Part shown: one piece after another, positions 29,723 to 42,001 of the stretch
How the letters are laid out: every line of letters starts with the position of its first letter
Position numbering within the stretch: the first letter of the stretch is position 1
Program-made: the position numbers and the translations under genes
From: Hericium rajendrae
Taxonomy: Eukaryota; Basidiomycota; Agaricomycetes; Russulales; Hericiaceae
Assembly (NCBI GenBank): GCA_033439255.1
Contig: CM065890.1
Location: 1,674,001 to 1,738,000 of the forward strand
DNA: 64,000 nt
Reading direction: 5' to 3'
The notes under the pieces: generated by a model
What the model was told of the DNA's origin: nothing
Databases searched by the model: none
What the model saw: only the letters and a program-made list of their open reading frames with translations

Positions 29723-32679
29723 TCACGACAACCCGTCCTCCTCATCGTCCCGTGGATCCGTCACGCTCGACCCATACGACATCGCGAAGCCCCGCCCGGG
29801 TGTATCCACGCCCTCCTTCTCCTCCGCGCTCGGTATTGCGATCTCCGTCACGCCCGGCCCTACCTGGTCCCGCAGCGCCGCCTTCTCATCCACCTCTGAC
29901 CCCTCCGAATCCGGCAACGCCTCCTCCAGCACCGCACCATACTCGCGCAGTACCGTATGTGCGCCGTCCGATATCTGTGAACGCATGAGTGAGTGCACGG
30001 AGCAGGAGAGGGGCGACGCACGGCGAGATTCTGTCCCATGCTGATGCCCTTGACGATGAGGCCCTCGTGCTTCGCGTGCAACGCCGCAGCGAACGCGCGA
30101 GGAACGCGGACAGCGTCGGGAGCGGCCAGTCCGGCGGAACGAGCTCGAGCACCTAAGTCAAGGTACGGGTCAGCACCCATTTTCCAGCAGAAACCGCGCA
30201 ATAGATAACAGGCCGATCGTACGGTGCACGGCTGCGCCTGTGTGGGGAGATGGGCGCAAGCTGGGTACTACAGTATATGGTGCCAAAAATACGACAAACA
30301 ATACGCCCCACAGCGCAGCCGGATGCGGGGGCAGAGGCTAGACGTTGCGGAGCGGCTGCGCACGACTGAAGATGGCGGAAGACGGAAGATACACAACACC
30401 GCGGAAGCATCTCAGATCCTCCCCGATCACGATCGCGCCATCTGGCGACGTGCCCAGCACCGATGACCACGCAAAACCAGCGATAGGCTACGCACCTCGA
30501 CCACGTCAAAGTTCGCCGCCTGCGAGTCCAGCAGGTTCGACGTTGCGCTGGCCGCAGCCGCAGGCGGCAGCGCCGACGGTGCGGGCACGTCCGCACCCAT
30601 GTATATCTCGAGCAGCATCTTCAACAGGCGGCGCGTCTCACGCGCATCCGGCGCCGGCGCGCCCTTGCTCGCCCACGCCGCGAGCCCGTGCTTATCCGCG
30701 AGCAGTTGCACGGCGCGCGGCGGGAGGACCGCGCCGCGCGTCGTGCAGTATGCCTCCGCGGACGCGTGATCGCGCAGCGAGAGCGCGAGCATCGAGAGTG
30801 CCGCGCGGTCGTTGCCGAGCTATTATCCGACAGATCAGCGGGAGCAAGAGGGGGAGAGCGGGGCGGACGGACTTTGCCCTCGACGATCGCGACCTCCGGC
30901 GTAAGGATGCGCGCGTAGGGGTCGAGTCGTGCGCGGACGGACGCGGCGTCGTATAGAGGAGAGCTTTGCAAGAACAGCGCAGCTTGCAGGCGTGCACGTT
31001 TTGCTGGTGAGTCGGGGGTTGTCGATGCGAAGTATGAGAGGAAGGGCTGGGGGGAAATGCTCGAGGTATAGGACGCGGCTAGATGGAGGTCAGCGGGCGT
31101 GGCACATGTTATGCGTAGACGAACAGACCCTTTGCACGCCATAGTTTTGAGATGGGCTCGTCCTGCAGATATGAGAGTATTAGGTCGATGTATGCGAGCG
31201 CAAGCTCTGTGTGTAATGATCGGTCCTGGATTGCAGGACGAAGGCATCAGTTTCAAAGACACTTGGACCCAAGTCAGAATACGCACTGTACTCCGTTTTT
31301 GCAAAACCAAGTGTTCGAGGAACTGCATACCCGCTTCTGGGTTGGCCTCGCGGATCTGCTGCAGCATGGCTGCATCGTCTTCAACTCTCTGTCCACGCTT
31401 TGTCGATCCTTGCGATGTCAAGAGCTACACGTCAGGTCAGTACACGCACTGAGCGAAGGCGGGGAAGCACAAACCTTCAACGCACGCTCGGTGTCTTTCT
31501 TCGTGAGCCAGATACCCCATTGCAAGTGAGCTGCCGATCGCGCCGTTCGGTGAGCAGCGCGAACATGTCGCCGAGTGGGTCCGGGATGTCGGTGTCCGTC
31601 CACACGCCCTCGGCGAGTCTGCGATACAGCGCGTAAGCACACGATGACCCATGACTAGCAAACCACCGCGCGCACTTTGACCATACATCAAGCAGCTTCG
31701 CGTCGTCGCCACGCCGCTGGTAGAGTTTGCACAGTGCGTTGTACTGCCCAGTCGTCTCGAAAACGGGTTCAAGCTCCTCGAGGACGAGGTCGGGCGACTC
31801 CTCGAGCAGCGCATACAGGTCCGTCGTCTTCTCCGCGCGCGCGAACAGCTTCGCCAGCACGGTATCCACGATCTACCTCGTACACGAGCATGAGCATCCC
31901 TCCCTCGCACCAGCAACGCTACTCACCATGTGGACCGCATGCGGCGCGCCGTCCCCGCGAACGCGCCGCCACTTGCGCAGGAACACGTCGAGCATGTCGA
32001 CTGCGGCGAGGTTGAGGATGCGGCGCAGCTCGGCGGTCGGTGGCGCCGAGCGCGTGTCGGGCGCGAGGTGCGGCGAGTAGTTCCTGACTAGGTTCGCCAC
32101 AACTGGAAATCAGCCCGGGACGGCGCGTGAGGAACGGCGCAAAGCACGGAAGGCGAAGAAAGGTGGAGGGGGAAGGGGCGGACAAGGGTGGAGGACGTAC
32201 TGATGTCGTCGATGGAGTCGTACGGCGGCATGTACTCCGCGACGCCGGCGAAGATGTCGAGCTCATCGTCGGGCGCGAGCAGCGCGCCGCGGAGATCGGG
32301 AAAGTAGGAGATGAGCATGCGCGGGTCGAGGTTACCCTCGAAGAGGTTGTATCCGGCATCCTCGAAGCGCGTCTCGGAGAGGAGCTGAAAGCCAATACGC
32401 TGGTAGACATACTGCAACTCTTCGGCCTGAATATGGAGGAAATGTGTCAGAAGATGGAGAAGCGTGGGGCGAGGCACGCACCTCGTCCGGGTCTACTGTA
32501 AGTTTGCTCTGGAGTTTCTTGCGCTGCTGATCAGCGAGCTCAACCACATCGTCTATTCTGTGGCTCTCTAGATATGATTCCGCTTGAGAGATGGTGGTTG
32601 CGGGTAGAAGTGAGTTTACTGAGTTGGAACTGAGGATGAGGACATTTGAATGTGGAAACGTGGACCGGCGGATGGCCAT
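29723..32679 (-). CDS. C-terminal half of a Vps39/Vps3-type sorting protein
   Basis: Starts MAIRRSTFPHSNVLILSSN, the first in-frame ATG; the frame is open without an ATG back to a stop at 32854-32856. It continues with SVNSLLPATTISQAESYLES and ELADQQRKKL, the point where an intact Vps39-type protein passes from propeller to helical repeats. Then EELQYVYQRIGFQLLSETRF, FEGNLDPRMLISYFPDLRG, LFARAEKTTDLYALLEESPD, FETTGQYNALCKLYQRRGDD (Vps39 domain 1) and LELVPPDWPLPTLSAFLARS with GISMGQNLA (Vps39 domain 2), and an acidic tail ending EEDGLS. Several 50-60 base introns are present. The CNH domain expected at the N-terminus is absent here and is found at 24968-26750. Both halves could come from one ancestral gene whose order is now reversed, or be remnants of two copies. 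Confidence 0.78.
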
Positions 32680-33031
32680 GCTGGAGACAAAACGACCAAT
32701 ACTTGATAATCCTACCTGCTCTTCGGTGTAGATTTGAACGAAGAGCAACGCGATGGTTAATGCAGACGGGGGATGGTGCTTGTTCTGAGATTCGCGTCCT
32801 CCAGCCTCCCGCCCACTCGCCAGGCTCAGCCGGCCCGGGGCAGCCGCTTCTCCTCAGCAATCGACTCGCGATCGCTAGGGGTGTCATGGTCAACGTTCAA
32901 CACGTTTGACCAGAACACAACAGTCAAGTATCATATATCACACCTCAGCGTCTTTCACAGGTTATCTTTGTACGTTGCCTTCTCCATGCTACTGTTCCGT
33001 GGTTCCATTGCAGACTCAATTTCAGTTCACT
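32680..33031. other. Divergent intergenic region
   Basis: 352 bases between the C-terminal Vps39 half (-) and F-box copy 3 (+). The - strand frame of the Vps39 half stays open upstream to 32853 without an ATG, so part of this may be former coding sequence. Confidence 0.45.
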
Positions 33032-34671
33032 ATGGACCCACAGATACTGTCCCATTCCCGACTGAGCCTTCACGAATGCTTTACTGTCCAGCAGGACATC
33101 GATGCAGAAATCGAAAGGATCCCACCCGAATCATCTTCCGAATCGGTTCGCATATTACATGCACGACGCAATGCGTACGCTATGATCAACGTGTGGCTCC
33201 CACCAGAGCTCATGGCGGCAATATTCTACGAGCTCGTCGTCGACTTACGGTGGATGTTTCACTTCAAAAAGCACTTTCAGACTTACGGCTTTGGCCAACA
33301 ATATATTGCCATTAGCCACGTTTGTCGAGTCTGGCGCACGATCGCTATCAGTACCCCCCGCCTATGGGCAGAGATTTCGATGGTCAACGCAGACGTAACT
33401 GCCGTCATGCTGCACCGCAGCAAGGCATCACCAATATCCATTTTCTGCCACTCACAACTAGACCAGCCCATTAGCACAGTCCCACTCGCCCTGGCGCATG
33501 CTGACCGTGCATTTAAAATCGATTTGTCCCTGCTTTCAGAGCGGATGCAGGACCTAATCTCCAAATATCTGACGAAGCCGATGCCGTTCTTAAAGCGATT
33601 GGGGCTCTTCGCCGAATTCCTATCGACGGCCCGTCCTGCATGTTTCCTTCTTCCGGGCTGTTTGGAAGGGGCGAATGACCTCGGCCACCTTGATCTCTTG
33701 CGAGTCGGCCTCTCTCCTGGCTCCGTTCTTCCTGCGACACTCACGGTGTTGGCCCTCATGTACCCCTCAGAGAGGCTCACTGTGTCGGAGATGATACGTC
33801 TTCTGGAGCCTCTGGAGAATCTATGTGATCTGTGCATCATAGACGCCCTTCTTTCAGATGCTCCCGATTCCACCAAACCATCCACCCTTCGTCGTCTCTC
33901 GCCCCGCGCGCATCTCGTCCGACTCCACCTCAGTGCACCGGTCCGCGAGCGGGACGATTTCATGAGCCGATTCCCGATCATGCCCAAGACGCCGATGTCG
34001 CTTTCATGTGATGTGGAGACGCTCGACGATCTTCATTTGGAGTAGGTGCTCAAGCCGGTGCACGGTGCGCGGCACCGACTGCGCGCTCTGTCCCTCTCTT
34101 TCTTATTAGGCAGGGCCTGCATAAAGGGATATTCCAGTGCATCCTTCCCAATGATGCACTCGCATAAATGCTTCAGCGTGTGGGTGGGACTGCACAGCGT
34201 CTTCCCGTGGCACGAGACGCTCTGCGACCTGTGCACCACTATGCCGCTGGATAGCGTTGAGACGCTGTTTGTCGAATCCACGCATGACTTAGGAGAAAGC
34301 ATTGCGCCGCTCCTCGGAGCCCATCTTCGCGGTGTCCGAACGCTGAGGCTGATGAACAAGGCCGTGAAGTATGTGCTTCGGGATATGCACCCACAAGCAG
34401 AGGGGATCAGCCCCGCCTTCCCGCATCTCAAGGCGCTGGCCGCGTTTGCTACAAGAGATACGACGCCAGTGCGAGATACGACTCCAGTGCGATAGATTCG
34501 CACCTGTTGGGCCCCGTCGCCGATTGCCTGATTACCAGGAAAGGATCAGGCATGGCTGCTGTTGTAGATGAGCTGGAGATTAACGGCGAGGTAATCCCAT
34601 CGAAATATCTGGAGAATCTGGAGGGCCTCAAGAGCTGGAAGCACCCTTCTAGTGTCCATGGTACGGTCTAA
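33032..34671 (+). pseudogene. F-box-like gene, family 1 copy 3, stop plus frameshift
   Basis: Starts MDPQILSHSRLSLHECFTVQ, with RRNAYAMINVWLPPELMAAIFYEL and SHVCRVWRTIAISTPRLWAE as the F-box-like core, then the same leucine-rich order as copy 1 (LTVLALMYPSERLTVSEM; MPLDSVETLFVES; YVLRDMHPQAEG). A TAG at 34043-34045 interrupts the frame, after which the same frame continues with full homology. Near 34450-34490 a 17-base tandem duplication (GAGATACGAC...CCAGTGC twice) shifts the frame; the conserved end (CLITRKGSG, VVDELEI) continues to TAA at 34669-34671 in another frame. Copy 1 has GSHEIEKQLLSSIADCLVA at this place, without the duplication. Confidence 0.8.
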
Positions 34672-35798
34672 TACGCAAGGCCATTAGCTCGAGCGGCGTA
34701 CAGCTGCCGTGCTGCAGTGAGTAGAGCTGGCAATCCATTTCGCAGTTGTAGTCGAACGTCATGTCTTGTCAAAGCGGCCTTCCTCCCTTCATTTCTGTTC
34801 CGGGCTGCACGATGCCATATCGACTTAGCTATACAGAACAAATTGTTGTCTCATACACAATACCTAGCTTTCCGCCATTGGATATCGAAAACAGGTCACC
34901 GGGTGCGAAAATTCGCATTCTGTACACTTCGGAGCCTTGAGGTCGTCGACCCGGCGGCCTTTGCCGGCAGCTCTCAATCTCATCTCGCCGCATCCTCCTG
35001 GAAGGAAGGAAGGAAGGAAGGAAGTTTATTCCGCAGCGGTCCCAATGAGGAACATAGCGGTGGCGCGTACTACGTAGTCAGGCACAGGACTACGCTACGC
35101 ACACTCAAATCATGTAACTACTCCGATCACTACCCAGGATGATGCATCGAGGCCGAGAGAGGCCAAGACAGACAGTATGTACAGTGCAGAACTAAGCAGA
35201 CGAAGAAAACAGACCTGGGAAAAAACCCACACTGGGAAAACCTAGTCGGCAAAACCGCAGTTGTGGGAAAACCAGGCAAAAATATCATCACTGGGCAATG
35301 TCTTGTAGAGACACGAAATGAGCGCGAACGGAAATCAGCATTGCCGACAAGAGGGAGGATGGAGTCCATGTAAAGGCGAAGCTCCTCGAGCAATTTGCCG
35401 TGCAGTGCAAAATCGAAGTCGGAGAGTAAAGATACCACGGCGAGATCCTTCTCGATGTGGACGAACTCGCAAGCGACAGCAACAGCGAGCAGATCCCAGC
35501 AGTGTTTGACACCACGCAGGCCTGGAGAGCGAAGCAGTCCGAAGTACTGCAACATCACACATTCAATGGTAGTAAGTCGTCCAACCCAATGATCGGCTAC
35601 ATAGAGTTTTCAGAGTTGATTGACCTGGCAGATCTACATCAGGCGTAAGGAGTCGACAAGCCGTAGATGCTGAAGGACGTGCAGCCTGCCTCGAACCTAC
35701 AGCCGTGATCGATCAGGATCGATCCCATCTGTTGTACGTTCGTTTCTCCAGCCTCGAAGGTCCAATTGTCGACTTATTATGGATTGTCAAAGACCTCC
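34672..35798. other. Intergenic region with microsatellites
   Basis: 1.1 kb with no recognised gene. It contains a GGAA microsatellite at 35000-35024 and, at about 35212-35280, irregular repeats of TGGGAAAA(A)CC. A 142-codon - strand frame (35130-35558) has no recognised domain. Confidence 0.5.
35000..35024 (+). repeat. (GGAA)n microsatellite
   Basis: About six uninterrupted GGAA units. Confidence 0.95.
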
Positions 35799-37434
35799 AT
35801 GGACTCTCATCTCTCATATACAGTCCAATTCATCCCGGTTTAGCATTGACGAATGTCTTGCTTCTCAGGAAGCTATCGACGTGGAAATTGAAGCAATTTC
35901 CACCTTTATCATCCCCAGAATTAACCCGTCAGTCAAGAGCGCATCGCAATGCCTATGCTCCGATCAACGCCTGGTTCCCCACCGAGCTCATGGTGGCGAT
36001 ATTCTACGACGTCGTGCTCGACTCCCGATACTCACCTTTGCTTCGTGGGGGCTTCGGGGGCTTCAACTTCTACCAGAATTGGATTGTCATTAGCCACGTT
36101 TGCCGGATCTGGCGCACGATTGCCATCGCCACGCCCCGCCTCTGGGAAGGAATCTCGTTGATCAACCAAGACGTGACTGCCGTCATGCTGCAGCGCAGTG
36201 GCACGTCGCCAATATTGATCGACTACAATGCGTGGTCGGACACAGAGCCGCCCGTCAGCACCCTCGCGACCGCCCTATCGCACGCCAACCGCGCACTCGA
36301 AATCGATTTGTACATGCCTCCAATGGGGCTCCAGAATTTACTTGATGAATACCTGACGAAGCCGATGCCATTCTTGAGGGAGTTGACGATTAGGATCAGC
36401 GACGAGCCGGCGGACGTCACGCCGTGCTTCCCCCCTCAGGCTGTCTTGAAGCGGCGCACGCTCTTGATCGCCTGACTCTCGCGACCATTTGCTTCTCGCC
36501 CCAGAGTCATGTTCCCATAACGCTTACGGAATTGTCTCTTGAAGGGTCCCCGGAAAGGTTCACCGTGCCGTAGATGATAGATTTCCTGGAGCCGCTGGAG
36601 AACCTGCGTGTTTTGCTCATCGAGCGCGCTCTGCGTGCAGATGCGCTAGGCTCTACCAGACCGCCCGTCACTCGTCTCCTGCCGCGCGCGAGTCTCCGCA
36701 AACTGTGCCTCTCGGCACCGATGCGCCAGGAGAGTGAGTTCATGAATCTATTCCCTATCACGTCGGCGACGAAGACGACGCTCCTCTGTCATCCAAGGGC
36801 ATTCGATGACGTCGGTCTGGGATCGTTGCTCCATCATGCGTACGGTGCACCGGGTCTCTTGCATGCCCTGTGCATGAACGTCTCTTTCTCTGGAAAACTC
36901 AGCATGGAGGCCTATACTACCCGCATGTCGCGCTCGGAGAAGATGCTTTGAAGTGTCTGTAGCACCGCCGCCGGAGGACAGTCACAAATTCCTGCCGCAC
37001 GAGCTGCGCGACTTCTGCAACAAGATGCCGCTCGACAGCGTCGAGACGCTGCTCGTCGAATACAGGAGTGATGACGAGAAACTGGGAGAAGACATCGCTC
37101 GGGTTCTCGCCTCTCGCCTTCCCAGCATCCGCTCCCTGGCAGTGCCGGAGAAAACCTGAAGTACGTACTTCAGGTCATGCATCCGCAGCCAAGCGGCAGC
37201 GGTCCTGGCTTCCCGTTGCTTCGTGAATTGGAGGTGTATGACGAACATAGTTCCAGCGAAGTGCTGCAACAGTTGTTGATTTCACTTGCTGATTGCCTGG
37301 TGGCCAGGAAAGAATCGGGCAAGACTGTTGTTATGGAAGAGCTGGAATTCGCTCATCAGATAATTCCACCAGATTATCTCCGGGATCCGGAGAAGCTAAG
37401 GAACTGGAACATCTCTCCGATAAAGTCGCACTAG
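35799..37434 (+). pseudogene. F-box-like gene, family 1 copy 4, heavily frameshifted
   Basis: The remnant keeps MDSHLS at 35799, FSIDECLASQEAIDVEIE, then RNAYAPINAWFPTELMVAIFYDVV and SHVCRIWRTIAIATPRLWEG, LEPLENLRVLLIER, MPLDSVETLLVEY, YVLQVMHPQPSGSGP and CLVARKESGKTVVMEELEF. These blocks lie in order but in changing frames, with roughly five frame changes by eye, which makes this the most decayed of the four family 1 copies. Protein similarity is highest to copies 1 and 3. It lies 1.1 kb downstream of copy 3 on the same strand, consistent with tandem duplication. Confidence 0.8.
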
Positions 37435-37596
37435 ATCAAGCCCTACGGACACTTGACTTGTACTCCAGTCGTGGTACGGCAGCGGACACTCCTTTTCTTC
37501 GGTACTGAATGTTTCTTCCGCGAATCATGTGTCATTTCTCTCTCTCTTTCGTTTGTGTTATATTGCACATACGTATTATATACCCTGAATTGTCCG

Positions 37597-39697
37597 CTAT
37601 ATGTACAGATTTAACTCTTGCTCGAAGGATATCTTCTTCGCTGCCTCACCCAGGTATCGGTCGTGGTTAAACGCGCCGTACATGTTGATGGTTCGCCACC
37701 CGGTATATTTCAGCACCGTCAGGGCACGTTCTGTACGGTGATATCCCACCAGTGACTGTATTCCCCGACCGCGTGCCGCATGAACACGCGCTCGGAGAAG
37801 ATCGCGCCATCCAGCTTGAGATCGCATAGGTGCGGCATATGTGCGATCGTGGCATCGATGGCCCACTCGTCATCTGTCTCGCGCGTGAGGGCGAGCTTCT
37901 CGAGGCGAGCATCTCGAGTGCGAGCATTCCGAGCGACTGGCTGGCTGCCACGAGCCATGTTCTGAGGCCTGCGTTTGTCAGGCCCGTGATGGAGGACAAG
38001 GTTGCAGTCTGCAGCGACATTGAGGATGATGTGAGGCGTAGCAGTTCGTGGTCCAGTATAGGGCCATCTTGTAAGTGCAATACCTCCAACTGGCATGAAA
38101 TAGGCCGCGACGCGTTGATAGTGGTGGTATCCTGCAATCCCATTGGGCCGTTTGAGAGAAGGAGCATCAGACAGCGCTGAGGCTAAAGACAGCTCACCAA
38201 GCTGACGATATGCCTGCAGGAAATTCACATTATGATAAGTGCCTACTTTCACACCACTGCGGAAAACCCCTTACCCTGTATTCCCGAGCCCATAAATGGC
38301 CAGAGACTTGAGCTGTGGCCAGTGCGATATACATTCGAGGATATCAGCCATATTCAATTTATGTGAGATCCTTCGCAACCCTTGAGAGGCGGCGGAGAAC
38401 TAATCGTAAAGCTCTGAATCGCGCTACAGTTGCAAAGTGCGCGTTTCAGACTGTCGGCATGGTCGACATGCAAGTCTGACACGGTCAAATCAACGACAAG
38501 CGACGCAGTCTGCAATATCTGCACGAACGCGCGCGAAATCTGCTCGTATGAGGTTGCAGAGTCGTGTCTGATGAAATGATACGGCGAGAGATGCCGGATG
38601 GCCTGCCCACGATACGGGTGATTTTCGAGAGCGTGGGCCAAAGCCCGTGCGTCCTGGGGCCTATATGCGGCGCTAAGTAGCGAAAACTCTTCGTACAGTA
38701 ACATCATGGCTCGACTCTATGCGCGGCACACGAGTGCTAGCGATATGACCGTGGTTCGCCAAGACGTCGCAAACCAGTCGTCACCATGGACCACGTCGCG
38801 GAATATCACGTCGAGAATCTCTGGCGGGGGTTGCTTGATTGGAGGGTGAATGGAGGATGGTGGGAGAATGCGCGCGCCGAACGCAGTGATTCCTGTGGCC
38901 GCCGGATAAGCACAGACGATGCCAGAGGCGGGTTTGAGGTGGCCGCGGAAGGATTTGCTGCATGTGAGGAAAAACATTACCAATGTGCATTGATCCGGAA
39001 CTGGTGGCCGCTCGGTATGCGAATATAAGGTGCGGAAGATGGGGCTGTCGAAGTGGACGTTTGGACGGAAGCAGATGTCTATCCCGTGCCACATATCATT
39101 GCTCTTGTCGGCAATTTCGTAGACCAAGTGCACAGAGGCTTCTCACTCGGCTGATTGGGTGGTTGATTACCGTCATTGGACGAGCCACTGGGTGACGATG
39201 GCTTGGTGGACGGATTGTCGTTCACTGCGCATACGTTCTGTTGATCATCCACCGAAACGGTCAGTGAGTTTGAGATGAAAGACATAACAAAATAGTCATT
39301 TACCAGGTTTTCATGCTCCTGTACATTTGCCTTGCAGACCACGACCACTCTTATCCCGGAGAAATATCTCTGTGACCCAGCATCGAACACCGCATATATG
39401 CTGAATCCATTGAAGTCGTAGCCTGGGATTGGGCCAAAATATCGATGTTCATATATTGTACATCCTGATAGCAGCAGGGCGGATCTCGCGTCCAGTGCTA
39501 GTCATGAGGCATGGCTGGCTACGACGAACGTCAGCTGTAATCCCGCTAGTGATAACGAAACACTGCAAGGCGTACTCAGGGAATGGGGTGCGTGTTGGGT
39601 TGGGAGCCAACGGGCGTCCTGGTGGATCATTGTTATATAGCATCGTCAGCACTGATGTGGAGCTGGATGGCAGTGAACGCCCACTGATCACTGGCAC
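37597..39697 (-). pseudogene. F-box-like gene, family 2 copy A, broken
   Basis: A second F-box-type family, not obviously related to family 1 outside the F-box. Blocks in order: TRTPFPEYA, YAVFDAGSQRYFSGIRVVVV, LVYEIADKSNDMWHGIDICF, FFLTCSKSFRGHLKPASGIV, the F-box-like QPPPEILDVIFRDVV with ISLALVCRA, GQAIRHLSPYHF, an LRR-like stretch (SDLHVDHADSLKRALCNCSA), LALTRETDDEWAIDATIAHM, and the end YTGWRTINMYGAFNHDRYLG to LYI-stop. Compared with copy B it carries one extra base after MTSTGRE, a deletion before the final block, and a frame change before LALTRET. At least three disruptions make it a likely pseudogene. Confidence 0.75.
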
Positions 39698-39958
39698 TGG
39701 GCGTACTTAATCTGCTGACGGCCCGCCAGTTCAAGCGCTTGTCGAAGCACCGGCTGTGTCGGCAAAGATCTTGCTGGCAGAATGGCTTGGGTTCAATCAA
39801 CAAAGAGCTTTTGATTCTACAATAAAAGGTAAGTAGCAGTAAAGCAGAATGGCACCCACCTCGCCAAGTCCCTACTTGCGTCGTCCCGTATCAGACGCCC
39901 CACCAGATATATCACTAGAGCATATGCATTGCCTGCCAAAATCCACCCTCAACATCCG

Positions 39959-42001
39959 TTATATATACAGCTGAATATCATGCTCCCGGGCTATCTTCTT
40001 GGTCTGCTCGGCCAGGTCGTGGTCGTGATTAAAGGCACCCCACATATTGATGTGCCGCCACCCAGTGTACTTCAATACCGTCAGAAAATGTGCGCTGAAC
40101 ATGCCCGCGGGCACATTCGTGACGGTGATTTGGTTCATCCAGAAAATGCGTGCGTTCATCTCGCGCATCTTCTCCCGGCGCATGAAAACCAGCTCTGAAA
40201 AGATCACGTCATCGAGACTGAGTGTGTACAGATGTGGCATCTTGGCTATCGCCGAGTCGATCGCCCATTCTTCGTCTTCCGTTTCGCGGGTGAGGGCGGT
40301 TTCTTCAGTGCGAGGCTCCTGAGCGACTGGCCGGCCGACTCGAGCCATTTCCTGAGGCCCGCATTTGTGAGGCCCGAGATGGAGGACAGCGTCACATCCT
40401 CCAGCAACACAAAGGACGAGAGTCGTAGTAGCTCGTAGTCCATCACACGGCCGTCTTGCAGGTGCATTTTTTTCACTTGGATCGGGCTGAGCCGTCCCTC
40501 GTCGACGGTGCTGTCCTACAACCGATGCATAAGTAAAGACCCAAAGAACGTGGTATCGAAGCCCGGAACTCACGGAACTGAGAGGTTCGCTGCAGGAACA
40601 AATATTGTATTGGGTGTTGGTCGTTATAACGCAGTGACAAATTACTTACCCAGTCTCGCTCAACCCGAATATCATCAGACTCCTAAGCTGAGGCCAATGC
40701 GATACACATTCAATGAGATCGGCCATGCTGAGTCTGCGAGAATACCCTTCCCAGCCATCGAACGGAGGTGGCTGATTTGTCGAGAAGTGCCGCATCGCGG
40801 TGCATTCGCAAAGCGCGCGCTTCAGGCCGTCGAAGTGCTTGGTATGTACGTCCATCACGACTAAATCAGTGACCAGCGTCGCTGTCTGCAAAATCTCCAG
40901 GAATGCGCTAGACTTCTGCTCATACGAGAATGCAGGACTGTCCCTGCCGAAGTGATACGGCGAGAGACGCCGGATGGCCTGTCCATGATAAGGTCGCTTT
41001 TCAGCACTTGAGCCAATGCCATAATGTTCGGTGGTGTCTTTCCGGCGCTGCCCTGCGAAAAATCCTCGTACAGCAGCGCCAGGGCTGGACTCCATGCACG
41101 GCACACGAGTGCTAGCGAAATGAGCATGCCCCGCCAAGGCGCGTAATACAGGTTATTATCGAGCGTGGCGCGAAAAATGAGGCCAAGGATCTCGGATGGG
41201 GGCTGTTTGAATGGTAGACGGGTGGATGGCGGCGGAAGAACGCGTGCACCAAAGGCAGTGATTCCTACGCACGCCGGATACGCACAGACGATGCCCGATG
41301 ATGGTTTGAGAAAGCCGCGGAAGGACTTGCTGCAGCTCAGGAAAAGCATCACCGATGTGGATCCATCTGGAGCCGGCGGCGATATCGGATGGCGCTCGAT
41401 GTGCGAGTACAAGATGCGGAAGTTGGGATCGTCAAATCGAGCATATGGACGAAAGGCGATATTGACCCTGTCCCAAGTAGCGTTGCTGCTGTCGAAGATC
41501 TCGTAGACCAGGGTACACAAAGGCTTCTCAGTCGGCTCCGTGTCTGGCTGATCGCTCTCACTGTACGATGCGTTGTTCGGGAGAGGTTCGATGACTGTTG
41601 TGGAGCTTGCTGGACGTACGTTCTGTGAGCGTCCATCGGAACGGTCAGTCGTTTTGCAATGAAAAACACGATACATCACCTACCACTTCCTCATGCTCAT
41701 GTATCCCCGCCTTGCAAACTATGACCACTCGTACTCCGGAGAAATACTGCTGCGACCCAGCATCGAACACCGCATATATACTGAAATCATTGAAGTTGTA
41801 GCCTGGGATCGGTCCAACATATCGATGTCCAAATACTGTGCATCCTGATGGCAGTGCGGCTGCCTCGAGTCCAGTGCTAGTCATCGCGCGTGGCCAGCTG
41901 CAATGGAAGTCAGCCGTAATTCTGTGACGAGACATTGTCAAAACATACTCAGAGAATGGGGAGCGCGTTGGATGGAAAAAAGCGGCGTCCTGATAGGACA
42001 T
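39959..42001 (-). pseudogene. F-box-like gene, family 2 copy B, mildly damaged
   Basis: Starts MSYQDAAFFHPTRSPFS, then after an intron MTSTGLEAAALPSGCTVFGH, IPGYNFNDFSIYAVFDAGSQ and YFSGVRVVIVCKAG. Next TLVYEIFDSSNATWDRVNI, FLSCSKSFRGFLKPSSGIVC, the F-box-like PPSEILGLIFRAT with ISLALVCRAWSPALALLYED, GQAIRRLSPYHFG, VHTKHFDGLKRALCECTAM, LIECVSHWPQLRSLMIFGLS and ISGLTNAGLRKWLESAGQ, ending YTGWRHINMWGAFNHDHDLA to LYI-stop. Relative to copy A one base is missing before the PYHGQAIRR block, and a frame change precedes ALTRETEDEEWAID, at the same place where copy A also changes frame. It is either a pseudogene or a gene with an unrecognised mini-intron there. Confidence 0.7.

Noticed and set aside
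35130-35558. 142-codon - strand frame between F-box copies 3 and 4
   Set aside because: No recognised domain; half of it is the TGGGAAAACC repeat tract.
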